Shown here piece after piece: positions 13,647 through 22,745 of a stretch of 33,894 nucleotides of DNA. The stretch comes from an uncultured Neomegalonema sp. (lineage in GTDB: Bacteria > Pseudomonadota > Alphaproteobacteria > Rhodobacterales > Rhodobacteraceae). Position 1 is the first letter of the stretch. Every line of letters starts with the position of its first letter. The notes under the pieces were generated by a model. It saw only the letters and a program-made list of their open reading frames with translations, had not been told where the DNA came from and ran no database searches. A program made the translations under genes and the position numbers. The DNA lies in assembly GCA_937995735.1 (NCBI GenBank), contig CALKIZ010000034.1, forward strand, positions 1-33,894, written 5' to 3'.

Positions 13647-14264
13647 ATGTTTCATGAAATCCGTTTCCCGACCGACATCGCGCTCTCTGCGTCAGGCGGT
13701 CCTGAACGGCGTACCCGCATTGTCACGCTGACCAGCGGACACGAAGAACGCAACACGCCTTGGGCAGATTCCCGCCGCCGCTATGATGCAGGCTACGGCG
13801 TTAAATCCCTTGATGATCTTCATAATGTCATCGCATTTTTTGAAGCGCGCCGGGGCCGTTTGCATGGCTTTCGCTGGAAAGATGCAGCGGACCACAAATC
13901 TTGCGCCCCCGCAGAGACACCCAGCGCAACCGATCAACCGCTCGGTTTAGGTGACGGGGAGCACACCGTTTTCCAACTGACGAAAACCTATGCGTCAGGC
14001 GGTCACTCTTATATCCGCGACATCACAAAACCTGTCGAGGGAAGCGTCATAACCGCGATTAACGGTGGACCCGAAAGCCCTTTAATTGATCACACAACCG
14101 GACAAATCACCTTCGCGTCTCCGCCTCCTTCGGGCGCAGTCCTAACCGCAGGATTCGCATTCGACATTCCGGTGCGTTTCGACACGGATCGGCTAGAGGT
14201 CAACCTGACAGGTTTTGAAGCCGGTGAAATCCCCGCAATTCCGATCATCGAAATCCGCGTGTAA
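13647..14264 (+). CDS. DUF2460 distal tail protein (RcGTA g12-like)
   Basis: The 205-aa protein starts MFHEIRFPTDIALSASGGPE, then RRTRIVTLTSGHEERNTPWA and RRRYDAGYGVKSLDDLHNVI, the standard DUF2460 opening. FFEARRGRLHGFRWKDAADH and the terminal RFDTDRLEVNL region follow. In the RcGTA structure the g12 protein forms the distal tail ring at the end of the tube. Length and position agree with the family. Confidence 0.95.
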   Translation: MFHEIRFPTDIALSASGGPERRTRIVTLTSGHEERNTPWADSRRRYDAGYGVKSLDDLHNVIAFFEARRGRLHGFRWKDAADHKSCAPAETPSATDQPLGLGDGEHTVFQLTKTYASGGHSYIRDITKPVEGSVITAINGGPESPLIDHTTGQITFASPPPSGAVLTAGFAFDIPVRFDTDRLEVNLTGFEAGEIPAIPIIEIRV

Positions 14265-14287
14265 CTTTCAGCCCTACGGGACCGTTT

Positions 14288-15136
14288 ATGAAACCCATTT
14301 CTCCAAACCTCCAAGCAAAACTGGATGGCGGCGTAACCACCCTTGCGCGTTGTTGGACTGTCACCCTGAAAGACGGAACGCACCGGGGCTTCACCGACCA
14401 CGACCGCCCCCTTACTCTATATGGTTTGGTCCATGAGCCGGATAGCGGATTGAATGCCGGGGCACTCGAAACCGCGAGCGGCCTTGCCGCTGATAATACC
14501 GATGTTATTGGCGCGCTGACATCGGATGCGATCACCGAATCCGATCTTGAAAGAGGTCTTTACGATGGCGCGGAAATAGACCTCACGCTGACCGATTGGA
14601 CCGATACGGCGGATCATATTTTGCTCTTTCGCGGTAATATCGGAGAGACGACAAGAGGTCCCGCCGCCTTCAGTGCGGAACTGCGCAGCATGGCTGCGAA
14701 ACTCGATCAACCGATGGGCCGTGCGTTCCTCAATCAATGCGATGCAGAGTTGGGAGATACCCGATGTACGGTCCGTCTCACGCTGACCAATGCCATTGTC
14801 ACGGCCATTGCGCCAACCGGAGAGATTACCGCTTCCGGCCTGGGCGAAAACCATGCGCGCAGCACGCTGACATGGACTTCCGGCGCAAATGCCGGCGTGT
14901 CACAGCCCGTTAAAGACCAAACCGGACAGACGTTGATCTTATGGTCTCCTCCGCCCGACCCGATCAGACCGGGGGATCAGTTCACCGTCACAGAAGGGTG
15001 CGACAAGACCCTTGCGACCTGCCGTGATCGTTTCGCGAATACGCTCAACTTTCGCGGCTTTCCTCATATTCCCGGAGATGATTTTGCCAGCAGTTATCCA
15101 AACAGAGGCGAAGGAAATGACGGCGAACCGGCCTAA
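14288..15136 (+). CDS. DUF2163 baseplate hub protein (RcGTA g13-like)
   Basis: The 282-aa protein has the N-terminal DUF2163 domain (TTLARCWTVTLKDGTHRGFT with DHDRPLTLYG) and the C-terminal domain with CRDRFANTLNFRGFPHIPGD. Four cysteines at 151, 160, 238 and 245 (NQCDAELGDTRC and GCDKTLATC) match the positions reported to bind an iron-sulphur cluster in RcGTA and similar phage hub proteins. All four are present. The gene overlaps the NlpC/P60 gene by 20 bp. Confidence 0.95.
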   Translation: MKPISPNLQAKLDGGVTTLARCWTVTLKDGTHRGFTDHDRPLTLYGLVHEPDSGLNAGALETASGLAADNTDVIGALTSDAITESDLERGLYDGAEIDLTLTDWTDTADHILLFRGNIGETTRGPAAFSAELRSMAAKLDQPMGRAFLNQCDAELGDTRCTVRLTLTNAIVTAIAPTGEITASGLGENHARSTLTWTSGANAGVSQPVKDQTGQTLILWSPPPDPIRPGDQFTVTEGCDKTLATCRDRFANTLNFRGFPHIPGDDFASSYPNRGEGNDGEPA

Positions 15137-15584
15137 CGATAAAGCCATCGCCGAAGCATATCGCTGGATCGGTACACCGTTCCATCATCAGGCTAGCCTG
15201 TGCGGTATCGGCTCAGATTGCCTCGGCTTGGTGCGCGGCATTTGGCGCACGCTTTACGGTTTAGAGCCGGAGGCCATGCCGCCCTATGCCCCTGATTGGG
15301 CTGAAGCAACACACCGAGAAACATTGCTCGAAGCCGCACAGCGTAACTTGATTGAAACGAGCACAGCGAACGCCAAGCCCGGCGATGTTTTGCTGTTTCG
15401 CTTGAGACAGAATGCCCCCGCACGTCACTGCGGCATCCTCGTGAACGACGAGTGCATGATTCACGCATGGTCAGGCTATGCCGTGGCTGAAACTCCGTTG
15501 GACCCAACCTGGCGGCGTCGCCTCAGCCACGCATTCCAATTTCCGCAACTCCCGTCGCCCCGGACAAATTCGATGCCGGATTAG
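15117..15584 (+). CDS. NlpC/P60 family tail peptidase (RcGTA g14-like)
   Basis: This 155-aa cell-wall peptidase has the catalytic Cys35 in GIGSDCLGLVRG, His104 in PARHCGILV and a polar third position near MIHAW (His116). It is expected to cut peptidoglycan during DNA delivery as part of the tail tip. The ATG at 15117 was chosen for the GAGG about 8 bp upstream; the longer reading from 15012 lies wholly inside the hub gene in another frame. It overlaps the hub gene by 20 bp. Confidence 0.94.
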   Translation: MTANRPNDKAIAEAYRWIGTPFHHQASLCGIGSDCLGLVRGIWRTLYGLEPEAMPPYAPDWAEATHRETLLEAAQRNLIETSTANAKPGDVLLFRLRQNAPARHCGILVNDECMIHAWSGYAVAETPLDPTWRRRLSHAFQFPQLPSPRTNSMPD

Positions 15585-15605
15585 CGCAAAGCAGGACTTT
15601 TCCCT

Positions 15606-18600
15606 ATGGCAACACTTCTTCTCACTGCCGCCGGTTCTGCGATTGGCGGAGCCGCGCTTCCGGCTGGCATCAGCTTTCTCGGCACGACATTGACCGGTGC
15701 GGCCATCGGCTCTGCGGTCGGTGGTGCGCTGGGCCAAGCGCTTGATCAGCGTCTTTTCGGCCCGGGCGCTCAAGTGCGCGAAGGCCCGCGTCTCAAGACG
15801 TTGGACATTCAATCTTCAACGGAGGGCGCGCCCATCCCGCGCGTGTTCGGACGAATGCGCCTCGCGGGACAGATTATCTGGTCCACCCGCTTTAAGGAAA
15901 CCGCCAGCACACAAAGGCAGGGCGGCGGTAAAGGCATCGGCGGCGCTCCGTCGGTCGAAACCACCAGCTTTAGTTATTCGGTTTGTTTCGCGGTTGCGCT
16001 GTGCGAAGGTCCAATATCCGGTATTGGCCGGATATGGGCCGATGGCAAACCGATGCCGCTAGAAAATGTAACATGGCGTTTGCACAAGGGAGACGAGTCT
16101 CAAGAGCGCGACCCCTTGATTGCTGCACTGACGCCGGATACTCCGGCCTTTCGCGGAACCGCCTATCTCGTCTTCGAAGATCTGCCATTAGAGCGATACG
16201 GAAACCGCCTGCCGCAAATCTCTGTCGAAGTAAGGCGCGTCGCTACCCCTCCGCAACAACATAAAGACGGCCCCGCCGTGTCCGAGTTGTTGACCGGCGT
16301 TGCGCTCTCCCCCGGTTCCGGCGAGTTCGCCCTTGCGACACAGCCCGTGCGCCGCCGGATCAGCGAAGGTGTGACCGCATCAGAGAACCTCAACAACACA
16401 CGCGGCGTCCCTGATTTCGTCGCGGCAATGGATCAACTCGAAGAGAGCGCCCCGAACATCAACTCCGCTCTGCTGGTCGTCTCATGGTTCGGCACAGACC
16501 TACGCGCAGGCCAGTGCAAAATCCGCCCTGCTGTTGATCGTTACGACAAAGAAACCGAACCGCTGATATGGCACGTCGCCGGACAAAACCGTTCCAGTGC
16601 GGCCCTCATCAGTACAACTGACGGAAACCCGACATATGGGGGAACTCCCGCAGATATTTCTGTGTTTCAAGCCATTCAAGACCTTCACCGGCGCGGCAAA
16701 AAGACAGTATTCTATCCTTTTATCCTCATGGATATTCCGCCGGATAACCCACAAGGCCAGCCGGTCCACCCATGGCGAGGCCGCATCACCGCGAACTCTC
16801 CGCAAGATGTTGCGTCTCTTTTTGGAACGGCACAGTCCAATGATTTTGGTGCATGGAATGGAAAGACAATTCCCGGCCCCACAGAAAACACGCTCCGCCG
16901 CATGGTCTTGCATTATGCGCATCTTTGTGCGGCGGCGGGCGGCGTTGATGCTTTTGTCATTGGGTCCGAATTGCGAGAGCTAACGCAAAGCCTTTCCCCT
17001 GATTACCCCGCTGTGACTGCGTTGCGGCATCTTGCGGCAGACGTTCGCTCAATTCTTCCAAATGCCAAAATAACCTATGCCGCCGATTGGTCGGAATATA
17101 GCGGCCACCGCCCGAACGGAGACGTTTACTTCCATCTCGATCCGCTTTGGGCAGACCCGAATATTGATATGGTCGCCATAGACAATTACCTCCCGCTCAG
17201 CGATTGGAGGTCCGGTCACGATCATATCGACGCGCAAGATTTCAGATCGATTTACGACCCGGCCTATCTTTCGAACAATGTCGAGAACGGCGAATACGCA
17301 GATTGGTTCTACGCTGATGAAGACGCGCGCGGCAGGCAGCAAAGAACCCCGATCATCGACACAGCTCACGGGGAAGATTGGGTCTTTGGCGTAAAGCGTC
17401 TGCGTGACTGGTGGAGCAATCCGCACCACAACAGGCCGAACGGCATACGCGAGGCAAACCCAACGGCATGGCAACCACAATCAAAGCCGGTTTGGTTCAC
17501 GGAAACTGGATGCCCTGCCGTCGATCACGGCCCGAACCAACCGAATGTTTTTGTCGATCCGAAATCGTCTGAAAACGCTTTGCCGTATTTCTCTCACGGC
17601 ATCCGTGATGATGCGATTCAGCGTCGTTACCTGCAAACCATGCTCAGCCATTGGGTAGACGACCCGATGGTGCAAAGCATCCACGTTTGGACATGGGATA
17701 CCCGCCCATATCCTGACTTTCCATTGCGGCGCTCAGTATGGACCGATGGCGATAATCACCGCCTGGGTCATTGGATTACAGGCCGCCTCGATGCGGTTCC
17801 ACTCGCTGAACTGGTAGCAGAAATTTGCACTGCCGCCGGAGAGCCGCGCGTCGATGTCTCGCGCCTTACTGCCCTTGTGGATGGCTACACGATTGACCGT
17901 CCCATGAGCGCAAGAGATGTGCTTGCGCCCTTAATGCTGACTTTCGGTTTCGATGCAGTGGAGAGTGCAGGCACATTACATTTCGTACCACGCGGTGACA
18001 GCCCGATATTTACTTTGCGCGAGTCTGATCTTGTTGAAACAGACGAGACGGGCGAACCGTATCAGCTCACCCGCGCGCAAGATACCGACCTGCCGCGCGC
18101 AGTTCGTCTTGGTTATATTCGCGGCGATGCTGAATACCGGCGCGGCGCAGCAGAGGCTACTTTGGAGTCCACCGCATTTCGCCGTGTCGACTCTTCCGAC
18201 CAAGCAATTTCCCTCACATCGGGCAAAGCGGATGCCGCCGTTCGTCGGTGGCTAGCCGAATCCCATGTAGCAAGAGATCGTGCAGCTTTCTCTCTGCCGC
18301 CTTCGCGCCTCGCACTGGATGCAACAGATGTCATTGCACTGGAAGTAGGGGGCCGGCTGTTACCATATCGCCTTGATCGTATCGCAGATGGCGACGCCCG
18401 CGAGATCGAAGTCACCCGCGTAGCGCCTGATCTGTATGGCGCGGTAGAGGGACCGGAAACAGCTCCCGAGCCTAGGCCATTGGCGCGGGTTGGTCCGTTG
18501 GAAATGGTCTTGCTGGACTTGCCGATCCTGCGCGGAGATGAAAGTCCCCACGCACCCCATATCGCAGCCTTCGCTGATCCATGGCCCGGCGGCGCTGTTT

Positions 18601-19373
18601 TTGCCTCCGTGAACGGAGATGATTATCGCAGAGTCCTCACGCTTGATGCGCCCGCCACAATAGGGCGCACGCTCAACGATTTTACCGTCAGCGCCCCGTC
18701 GCGCTGGTTGGCCTCAACTCTTGATGTCACGTTATCCGGTGGCATGTTGCTGTCCAGAAACCGCCTGACAACACTGAGCGGAGTCAACGCTGCGGCCATT
18801 GAAACCCCGCAAGGGTGGGAGATTATTCAATTCGCCAAAGCAACCTTAATTGCTGGACGTACCTATCGGCTTTCAGAAATTATCAGGGGACAAGCGGGAA
18901 CAGAACCGTTCATTACACGACTTCCGGCGGGCGCACGTTTTGTATTGATTGACGATGCGCTCAAGCAACTTCCATTGACTGAGTCTGAACGTGGTTTGAC
19001 CCGTCACATCCGCATCGGCCCCGCGACCGAACCGCATGACGCCGAGACATACCGCACTGTTCAACGTGTCTTTGATGGCGTGGGTTTGCGTCCTTACGCG
19101 CCCGCTCATCTGAGAGCGATACGTGATGCGGAGACAGTCACGTTATCATGGGTCAGGCGCTCACGCATGGGCGGCGACCATTGGGATAATGAACCGCCCC
19201 TAGCTGAAGAATACGAGCGTTATCGCGTAACGATAGAAGAGGGCGACGAAATAAAAACCATCGACACCGAAGAAACTCACCTGACCGTCTCGGCTCCCGG
19301 CCCGATTAAAGCGACCGTCGCTCAACTCTCTGCTCTTTACGGTCCTGGTCTCAGTGCGTCCATCGACGCATAA
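15606..19373 (+). CDS. Large tail-tip 'megatron' protein with GTA TIM-barrel-like domain (RcGTA g15-like)
   Basis: The 1255-aa protein is the large central tail-tip component. The N-terminus is a Gly/Ala-rich hydrophobic stretch (about 5-45). The RVFGRMRLAGQIIW region and SFSYSVCFAVALCEGPISGI are standard for this family. A GTA TIM-barrel-like domain spans about 430-720, including GGVDAFVIGSELRELTQS, ADPNIDMVAIDNYLPLSDWR and KPVWFTETGCPAVDHG. A phage-tail_3 domain follows from about 725 (PRVDVSRLTALVDGYTI). In RcGTA this protein contacts the recipient envelope and carries the DNA path. Length is typical, with no sign of decay. Confidence 0.96.
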   Translation: MATLLLTAAGSAIGGAALPAGISFLGTTLTGAAIGSAVGGALGQALDQRLFGPGAQVREGPRLKTLDIQSSTEGAPIPRVFGRMRLAGQIIWSTRFKETASTQRQGGGKGIGGAPSVETTSFSYSVCFAVALCEGPISGIGRIWADGKPMPLENVTWRLHKGDESQERDPLIAALTPDTPAFRGTAYLVFEDLPLERYGNRLPQISVEVRRVATPPQQHKDGPAVSELLTGVALSPGSGEFALATQPVRRRISEGVTASENLNNTRGVPDFVAAMDQLEESAPNINSALLVVSWFGTDLRAGQCKIRPAVDRYDKETEPLIWHVAGQNRSSAALISTTDGNPTYGGTPADISVFQAIQDLHRRGKKTVFYPFILMDIPPDNPQGQPVHPWRGRITANSPQDVASLFGTAQSNDFGAWNGKTIPGPTENTLRRMVLHYAHLCAAAGGVDAFVIGSELRELTQSLSPDYPAVTALRHLAADVRSILPNAKITYAADWSEYSGHRPNGDVYFHLDPLWADPNIDMVAIDNYLPLSDWRSGHDHIDAQDFRSIYDPAYLSNNVENGEYADWFYADEDARGRQQRTPIIDTAHGEDWVFGVKRLRDWWSNPHHNRPNGIREANPTAWQPQSKPVWFTETGCPAVDHGPNQPNVFVDPKSSENALPYFSHGIRDDAIQRRYLQTMLSHWVDDPMVQSIHVWTWDTRPYPDFPLRRSVWTDGDNHRLGHWITGRLDAVPLAELVAEICTAAGEPRVDVSRLTALVDGYTIDRPMSARDVLAPLMLTFGFDAVESAGTLHFVPRGDSPIFTLRESDLVETDETGEPYQLTRAQDTDLPRAVRLGYIRGDAEYRRGAAEATLESTAFRRVDSSDQAISLTSGKADAAVRRWLAESHVARDRAAFSLPPSRLALDATDVIALEVGGRLLPYRLDRIADGDAREIEVTRVAPDLYGAVEGPETAPEPRPLARVGPLEMVLLDLPILRGDESPHAPHIAAFADPWPGGAVFASVNGDDYRRVLTLDAPATIGRTLNDFTVSAPSRWLASTLDVTLSGGMLLSRNRLTTLSGVNAAAIETPQGWEIIQFAKATLIAGRTYRLSEIIRGQAGTEPFITRLPAGARFVLIDDALKQLPLTESERGLTRHIRIGPATEPHDAETYRTVQRVFDGVGLRPYAPAHLRAIRDAETVTLSWVRRSRMGGDHWDNEPPLAEEYERYRVTIEEGDEIKTIDTEETHLTVSAPGPIKATVAQLSALYGPGLSASIDA

Positions 19374-19422
19374 AATCTCGATCCAAGAAACAGCGATCCG
19401 CTTCATAGTCACTCAAATCCTC

Positions 19423-19456
19423 GAAGGAGGCTCTGCATTTCATGCAGGGCGCGTAA
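19423..19456 (+). promoter_or_regulatory. Strong Shine-Dalgarno and four-codon leader before the tail-fibre gene
   Basis: GAAGGAGG (19423-19430) precedes ATG CAG GGC GCG TAA (19442-19456), a potential leader peptide MQGA. It ends 4 bp before the tail-fibre start at 19461. Ribosomes loaded at the leader could re-initiate at the fibre gene, which has no other ribosome binding site close by. Confidence 0.35.
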
Positions 19457-19460
19457 CCTT

Positions 19461-20795
19461 ATGCCAACACCGAATTTAGACCTAACTCCTCTCGCTGCGG
19501 CACAATCGCAAAAGCATGTTACGGTCAACGAAGCCTTTGCCCGGCTTGACGCCGCAACACAGCTCGCTGTGAAAGATCGCACCCGAACCACGCCGCCCCA
19601 ATCATCCGAAGACGGCGACCGGCATCTTATTGCCGACGATGCGTCCGGCGCCTGGCTCAGCCATGAAGATGACATCGCAGCATGGGATGCCGCCGCACAA
19701 AACTGGATTTTTTTAACACCTCGTGATGGCTGGCAAGTCTGGGTCACGGATGAGCAAAAAATGCTACGCTACGATGGCGCTGTTTGGAAATCGGAGATCC
19801 CTACGCAACTTGGCGTCAATGCAACACCCGACGAGACAAACCGTCTCGCGGTTGCATCCGAAGCGATCCTTTTGACCCATGAAGGCGCGGGCATTCAGGC
19901 CAAGTTAAACAAGGCAACCGCGACAGACACAGCATCAATTCTGTTCCAAACGAATTACACAGGCCATGCCGAAATTGGATTAACCGGAGGAACTGATCTC
20001 CAATTCAAAACATCGCCGGACGGCATTACCTTTAATGATGTGATAACGCTTGATGCTGCGACAGGTGCGGCAACATTTCCGGCCCCGGCCATCGTCGATG
20101 GCCTTTCCGTCAGCCCCGACCTTGCCTTGAACATCCTTCCCGACCAAGGCCGTTTCGGAGGAGAAGTTGTCAACACGAGCTTGCTTGCTCCGTCCTTTGA
20201 ACGTCCGAATTATCTAAGGCCCTACAACGCCTCAACGATGGAAGGATATGCTCGCTACATTCACGGGAACACGACGTATGGAGGAAATGCTGGCGCGCTT
20301 GATCCCGAGATTGATGGACTGTTGTCACTCATGCGCACGCAGAACCACCGCCGATTTGGAGCGGAATGGTGGGCTATGAAGGTGACGATGGGTCATCAGA
20401 AACTAGCGGGCGTAAATGTTGGAGGCGTCATACGTTATCTTGCCATGCTGTCGATTGGCGTTCCTTTGCCGCGCGCGCTTACTGTAGGGTTTTATGCACG
20501 AGCTTTGAGCGGTTCGATTTATATAGATCAAGATTTTACCAGCCGGTTCTCTCGTTGGGGCGTAAATGAAACAGGCAACCTCGATGCAGGGATCATTGAG
20601 CCGGATGAAGGTTGGGTCTTCATTGAACGCCAAGTGACATTCAATGTCTTTGGGTACAACGCGGGCATTATTCAAATCCGCCTCGAAGAAACAGGCAATG
20701 AAGCCCTCATCGCGTTACCGCGTGTGACGGTTGGGCACATGACGTTAGACCCGTATTTACCGGGTCCATTACCGAATGCGCGGTGCTTCGGATGA
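19461..20795 (+). CDS. DUF2793 tail fibre / cell-surface attachment protein
   Basis: The 444-aa protein opens with a DUF2793 domain (about 1-115): PTPNLDLTPLAAAQSQKHVT, VNEAFARLDAATQLAVKDRT, GDRHLIADDASGAW, and DGWQVWVTDEQKMLRYDGAV. DUF2793 occurs in GTA head-spike/fibre proteins (RcGTA ghs genes) and at the 3' end of many GTA-like clusters. The middle and C-terminal parts form a predicted beta-rich binding region that I cannot assign to a family. The end overlaps the endolysin start by 4 bp (ATGA at 20792). Confidence 0.9.
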   Translation: MPTPNLDLTPLAAAQSQKHVTVNEAFARLDAATQLAVKDRTRTTPPQSSEDGDRHLIADDASGAWLSHEDDIAAWDAAAQNWIFLTPRDGWQVWVTDEQKMLRYDGAVWKSEIPTQLGVNATPDETNRLAVASEAILLTHEGAGIQAKLNKATATDTASILFQTNYTGHAEIGLTGGTDLQFKTSPDGITFNDVITLDAATGAATFPAPAIVDGLSVSPDLALNILPDQGRFGGEVVNTSLLAPSFERPNYLRPYNASTMEGYARYIHGNTTYGGNAGALDPEIDGLLSLMRTQNHRRFGAEWWAMKVTMGHQKLAGVNVGGVIRYLAMLSIGVPLPRALTVGFYARALSGSIYIDQDFTSRFSRWGVNETGNLDAGIIEPDEGWVFIERQVTFNVFGYNAGIIQIRLEETGNEALIALPRVTVGHMTLDPYLPGPLPNARCFG

Positions 20796-21283
20796 GTATA
20801 TTTTACCAAGCCTGCGCCTTCGTCATCCGTATGGAAGGCGGCCATGTCAACGACCCACATGATCCCGGCGGAGAAACGAAATTCGGCATTAGCCAGAGGG
20901 CTTATCCGCGACTAAGCATCGGACAGCTAACGAAAGACGATGCCTGCGAAATTTACCACAAAGACTACTGGAATAAAGTCAGCGGCGACGACCTGCCAAA
21001 CCGCATCGCTGTTGCGGTGTTTGATTGTGCGGTTAATCAAGGCGTACGCCGCGCCAAGCGTCTTTTACAGCGCGCCCTGCGCGTTCGGGTTGATGGCAGG
21101 ATCGGTCCGATTACCCGCGCTGCTATCGCGTCTGCGGATGAGGAAACGCTCCTCCTCGATTTTCTCAGTCACCGTTTGCGCGCTTATGCCGGTACGCGCA
21201 ATTCTAAGCGCTACATGCGCGGCTGGTCCCGCCGTGTTCTCGCACTTCATGCCTTTGTGTTGTCATCCGAATTTCCGCGCTGA
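20792..21283 (+). CDS. Glycoside hydrolase family 108 endolysin (muramidase)
   Basis: The 163-aa protein contains the GH108 active-site motif, with the catalytic Glu15 in RMEGGHVNDPHDPGGETKFG. The conserved DACEIYHKDYWNKVSGDDLP and FDCAVNQGVRRAKRLLQRAL segments follow, then a C-terminal PG_binding_3 domain with GRIGPITRAAI. It hydrolyses the glycan strands of peptidoglycan, and it has no classical signal peptide. In R. capsulatus the GTA endolysin and holin are encoded at a distance from the structural cluster; here endolysin and candidate holins lie immediately after the fibre gene. Confidence 0.94.
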   Translation: MSIFYQACAFVIRMEGGHVNDPHDPGGETKFGISQRAYPRLSIGQLTKDDACEIYHKDYWNKVSGDDLPNRIAVAVFDCAVNQGVRRAKRLLQRALRVRVDGRIGPITRAAIASADEETLLLDFLSHRLRAYAGTRNSKRYMRGWSRRVLALHAFVLSSEFPR

Positions 21284-21314
21284 CGCCTCCCCTCCCTAAA
21301 CCTGTGAGACTTCC

Positions 21315-21692
21315 ATGAAAACTGCTACGACAGCGGCCATTGCTGCCGCTATTCTCGTCGCTTCTTGCGCCGTGTTTGAAGACCGCTTTGCTCTCCTGAC
21401 AACGCCCGAATTTGCATCGGCAACAATCGATGCCGGATGTGAGGGCGGGCAAGACTTTCTTGATACTGCAAGCGCGAACTTCGACTCCCCCGCTGTTGAG
21501 ATTATCGCGAAAGGCGTTGAGATCGCCTGCGCAATCCGTGCCGGGCGTTCGCCAATTTCTGCGACCGTCTATGACGTTCCCCTCGACGCATTTTGTGCGC
21601 AAGCCCGTCCTTTGCAGCAAAGCGAAAGCGATGCTCCAACCCGCACCGCATTTAATGCTGAATATGCAAAAATCTGTGAGGGCCGCCTATGA
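21315..21692 (+). CDS. Predicted small lipoprotein, function unknown
   Basis: The 125-aa protein begins with a lipoprotein signal: a short hydrophobic stretch and lipobox VASC with Cys18. The mature part has several more cysteines and no recognised domain. It sits between endolysin and predicted protease genes and overlaps the latter by 4 bp (ATGA at 21689). Small outer-membrane lipoproteins in phage lysis modules can be spanins, but this one lacks the usual Pro-rich o-spanin look, so that remains speculation. Confidence 0.75.
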   Translation: MKTATTAAIAAAILVASCAVFEDRFALLTTPEFASATIDAGCEGGQDFLDTASANFDSPAVEIIAKGVEIACAIRAGRSPISATVYDVPLDAFCAQARPLQQSESDAPTRTAFNAEYAKICEGRL

Positions 21693-22381
21693 GCGTCTTA
21701 CTCCAGCAACTGAGTGATGATTTGAGTGCAATGCTTACGTCGCACAAAACCGCACCTGAAACACCTCAAGGAAAAGCCCCGCCCAACCCGTTTGGCTTGT
21801 TTCCTGAGCAGCTTGAAACAGACCGCATTGCGGGGTCGTTCTCAACGTGGTTTGAATATTGGGACGGTATCGTCGGTGCGGCCCACAGCGTCGAAGCATG
21901 GCCGCAAGACCGAAAGCTTTGGCCGCTATGGACGCAAGGAAAATCGCTGATCCTTCGCCCCGACGGTCTTGACGTTGCGTTATTCGGTTGCACGCTGCCA
22001 AAGCGCCCGCCGCCAGCACTTCGAAGCGGGGATCGTGTCCGCCTGCGCGGTTATCCAGCGGGCGTCACCGATCTGGCGCATTACGAAATCCGCAATGGCA
22101 TCGCCTATATGGACCGCCCCGAAGACACGCGAAAAGGCGAGGCCCCGAGTTGGATCGTGCAATTCGATGATGGGTCCGTTCTTGCAGTCGGGGGCATGTC
22201 GGGCGGCGTTGGAACCACGGTGCTGCCTGACGGATCAGAAGTCATTACCTCGGTCATCATAACTCAGAACAGCAGAGCCGATTTGGATGCGGATGGCGAC
22301 TCCGATCACTCATCCGATGTGACCGAATTGATTGACGTTTGGATGGCCGTCATGCGCGGAGACAGCTCCGACATCGGGTAA
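21689..22381 (+). CDS. Predicted trypsin-like serine peptidase in the lysis module
   Basis: I did not recognise a close family for this 230-aa protein, but a chymotrypsin-type triad can be read in the right order and spacing: His66 in GIVGAAHSVEAW (like TAAHxV), Asp95 in LDVALFG, and Ser171 in VGGMSGGVGTT (like GxSGG). VRLRGYPAG between them fits a peptidase core strand. The C-terminus has an acidic DLDADGDSDHSSD stretch (198-210) resembling a calcium-binding loop. No signal peptide is visible. It overlaps the lipoprotein gene by 4 bp and precedes candidate holins. A role in lysis, particle maturation or host interaction is inference. Confidence 0.6.
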   Translation: MSVLLQQLSDDLSAMLTSHKTAPETPQGKAPPNPFGLFPEQLETDRIAGSFSTWFEYWDGIVGAAHSVEAWPQDRKLWPLWTQGKSLILRPDGLDVALFGCTLPKRPPPALRSGDRVRLRGYPAGVTDLAHYEIRNGIAYMDRPEDTRKGEAPSWIVQFDDGSVLAVGGMSGGVGTTVLPDGSEVITSVIITQNSRADLDADGDSDHSSDVTELIDVWMAVMRGDSSDIG

Positions 22382-22406
22382 CTTTTATCTCGAAAGGATG
22401 GACCCC

Positions 22407-22745
22407 ATGCAATCCGATTTTGATCTCACATTCTTTCTGGTGAAATTGTTCGGCGGTATCGCGGGTTCGGTGATCTCGCTTTCGGTACTTATCCCCGCCA
22501 CCCGCCGCGAAATTTATGCGCGAACTGCAACCGGAATTTCCAGCAGTCTCCTCCTGACCATGCCCATGAGCGATGCAATCGGGTGGTCTGAGAAAGGCAT
22601 AGAATACTTGCTCGCGACCAGTGGCCTGACGGCGTTCTGCGCGTGGTTTCTGTTCGGGTTGGCGGCACGGACTGCCGACCAATGGAAGACGCTCGACGAT
22701 GCATTTCGCGACATCCGCAAAGTCAAAAAAGGGAAAGACTCATGA
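22407..22745 (+). CDS. Small membrane protein, candidate holin
   Basis: The 112-aa protein has two clear hydrophobic helices (about 8-31, FFLVKLFGGIAGSVISLSVL; and about 70-92, LLATSGLTAFCAWFLFGLAA) and a charged, Lys-rich C-terminus (DIRKVKKGKDS), a common holin layout. The ATG at 22407 has AAAGGA 8 bp upstream; the ATG at 22398 lies inside that Shine-Dalgarno. It overlaps the next gene by 4 bp. Position after the endolysin supports a holin role, but no family name is recognised. Confidence 0.7.
   Translation: MQSDFDLTFFLVKLFGGIAGSVISLSVLIPATRREIYARTATGISSSLLLTMPMSDAIGWSEKGIEYLLATSGLTAFCAWFLFGLAARTADQWKTLDDAFRDIRKVKKGKDS

Noticed and set aside
15012-15116. Upstream extension of the NlpC/P60 gene to 15012
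   Set aside because: That part lies inside the hub gene, has no similarity to the peptidase and no Shine-Dalgarno.
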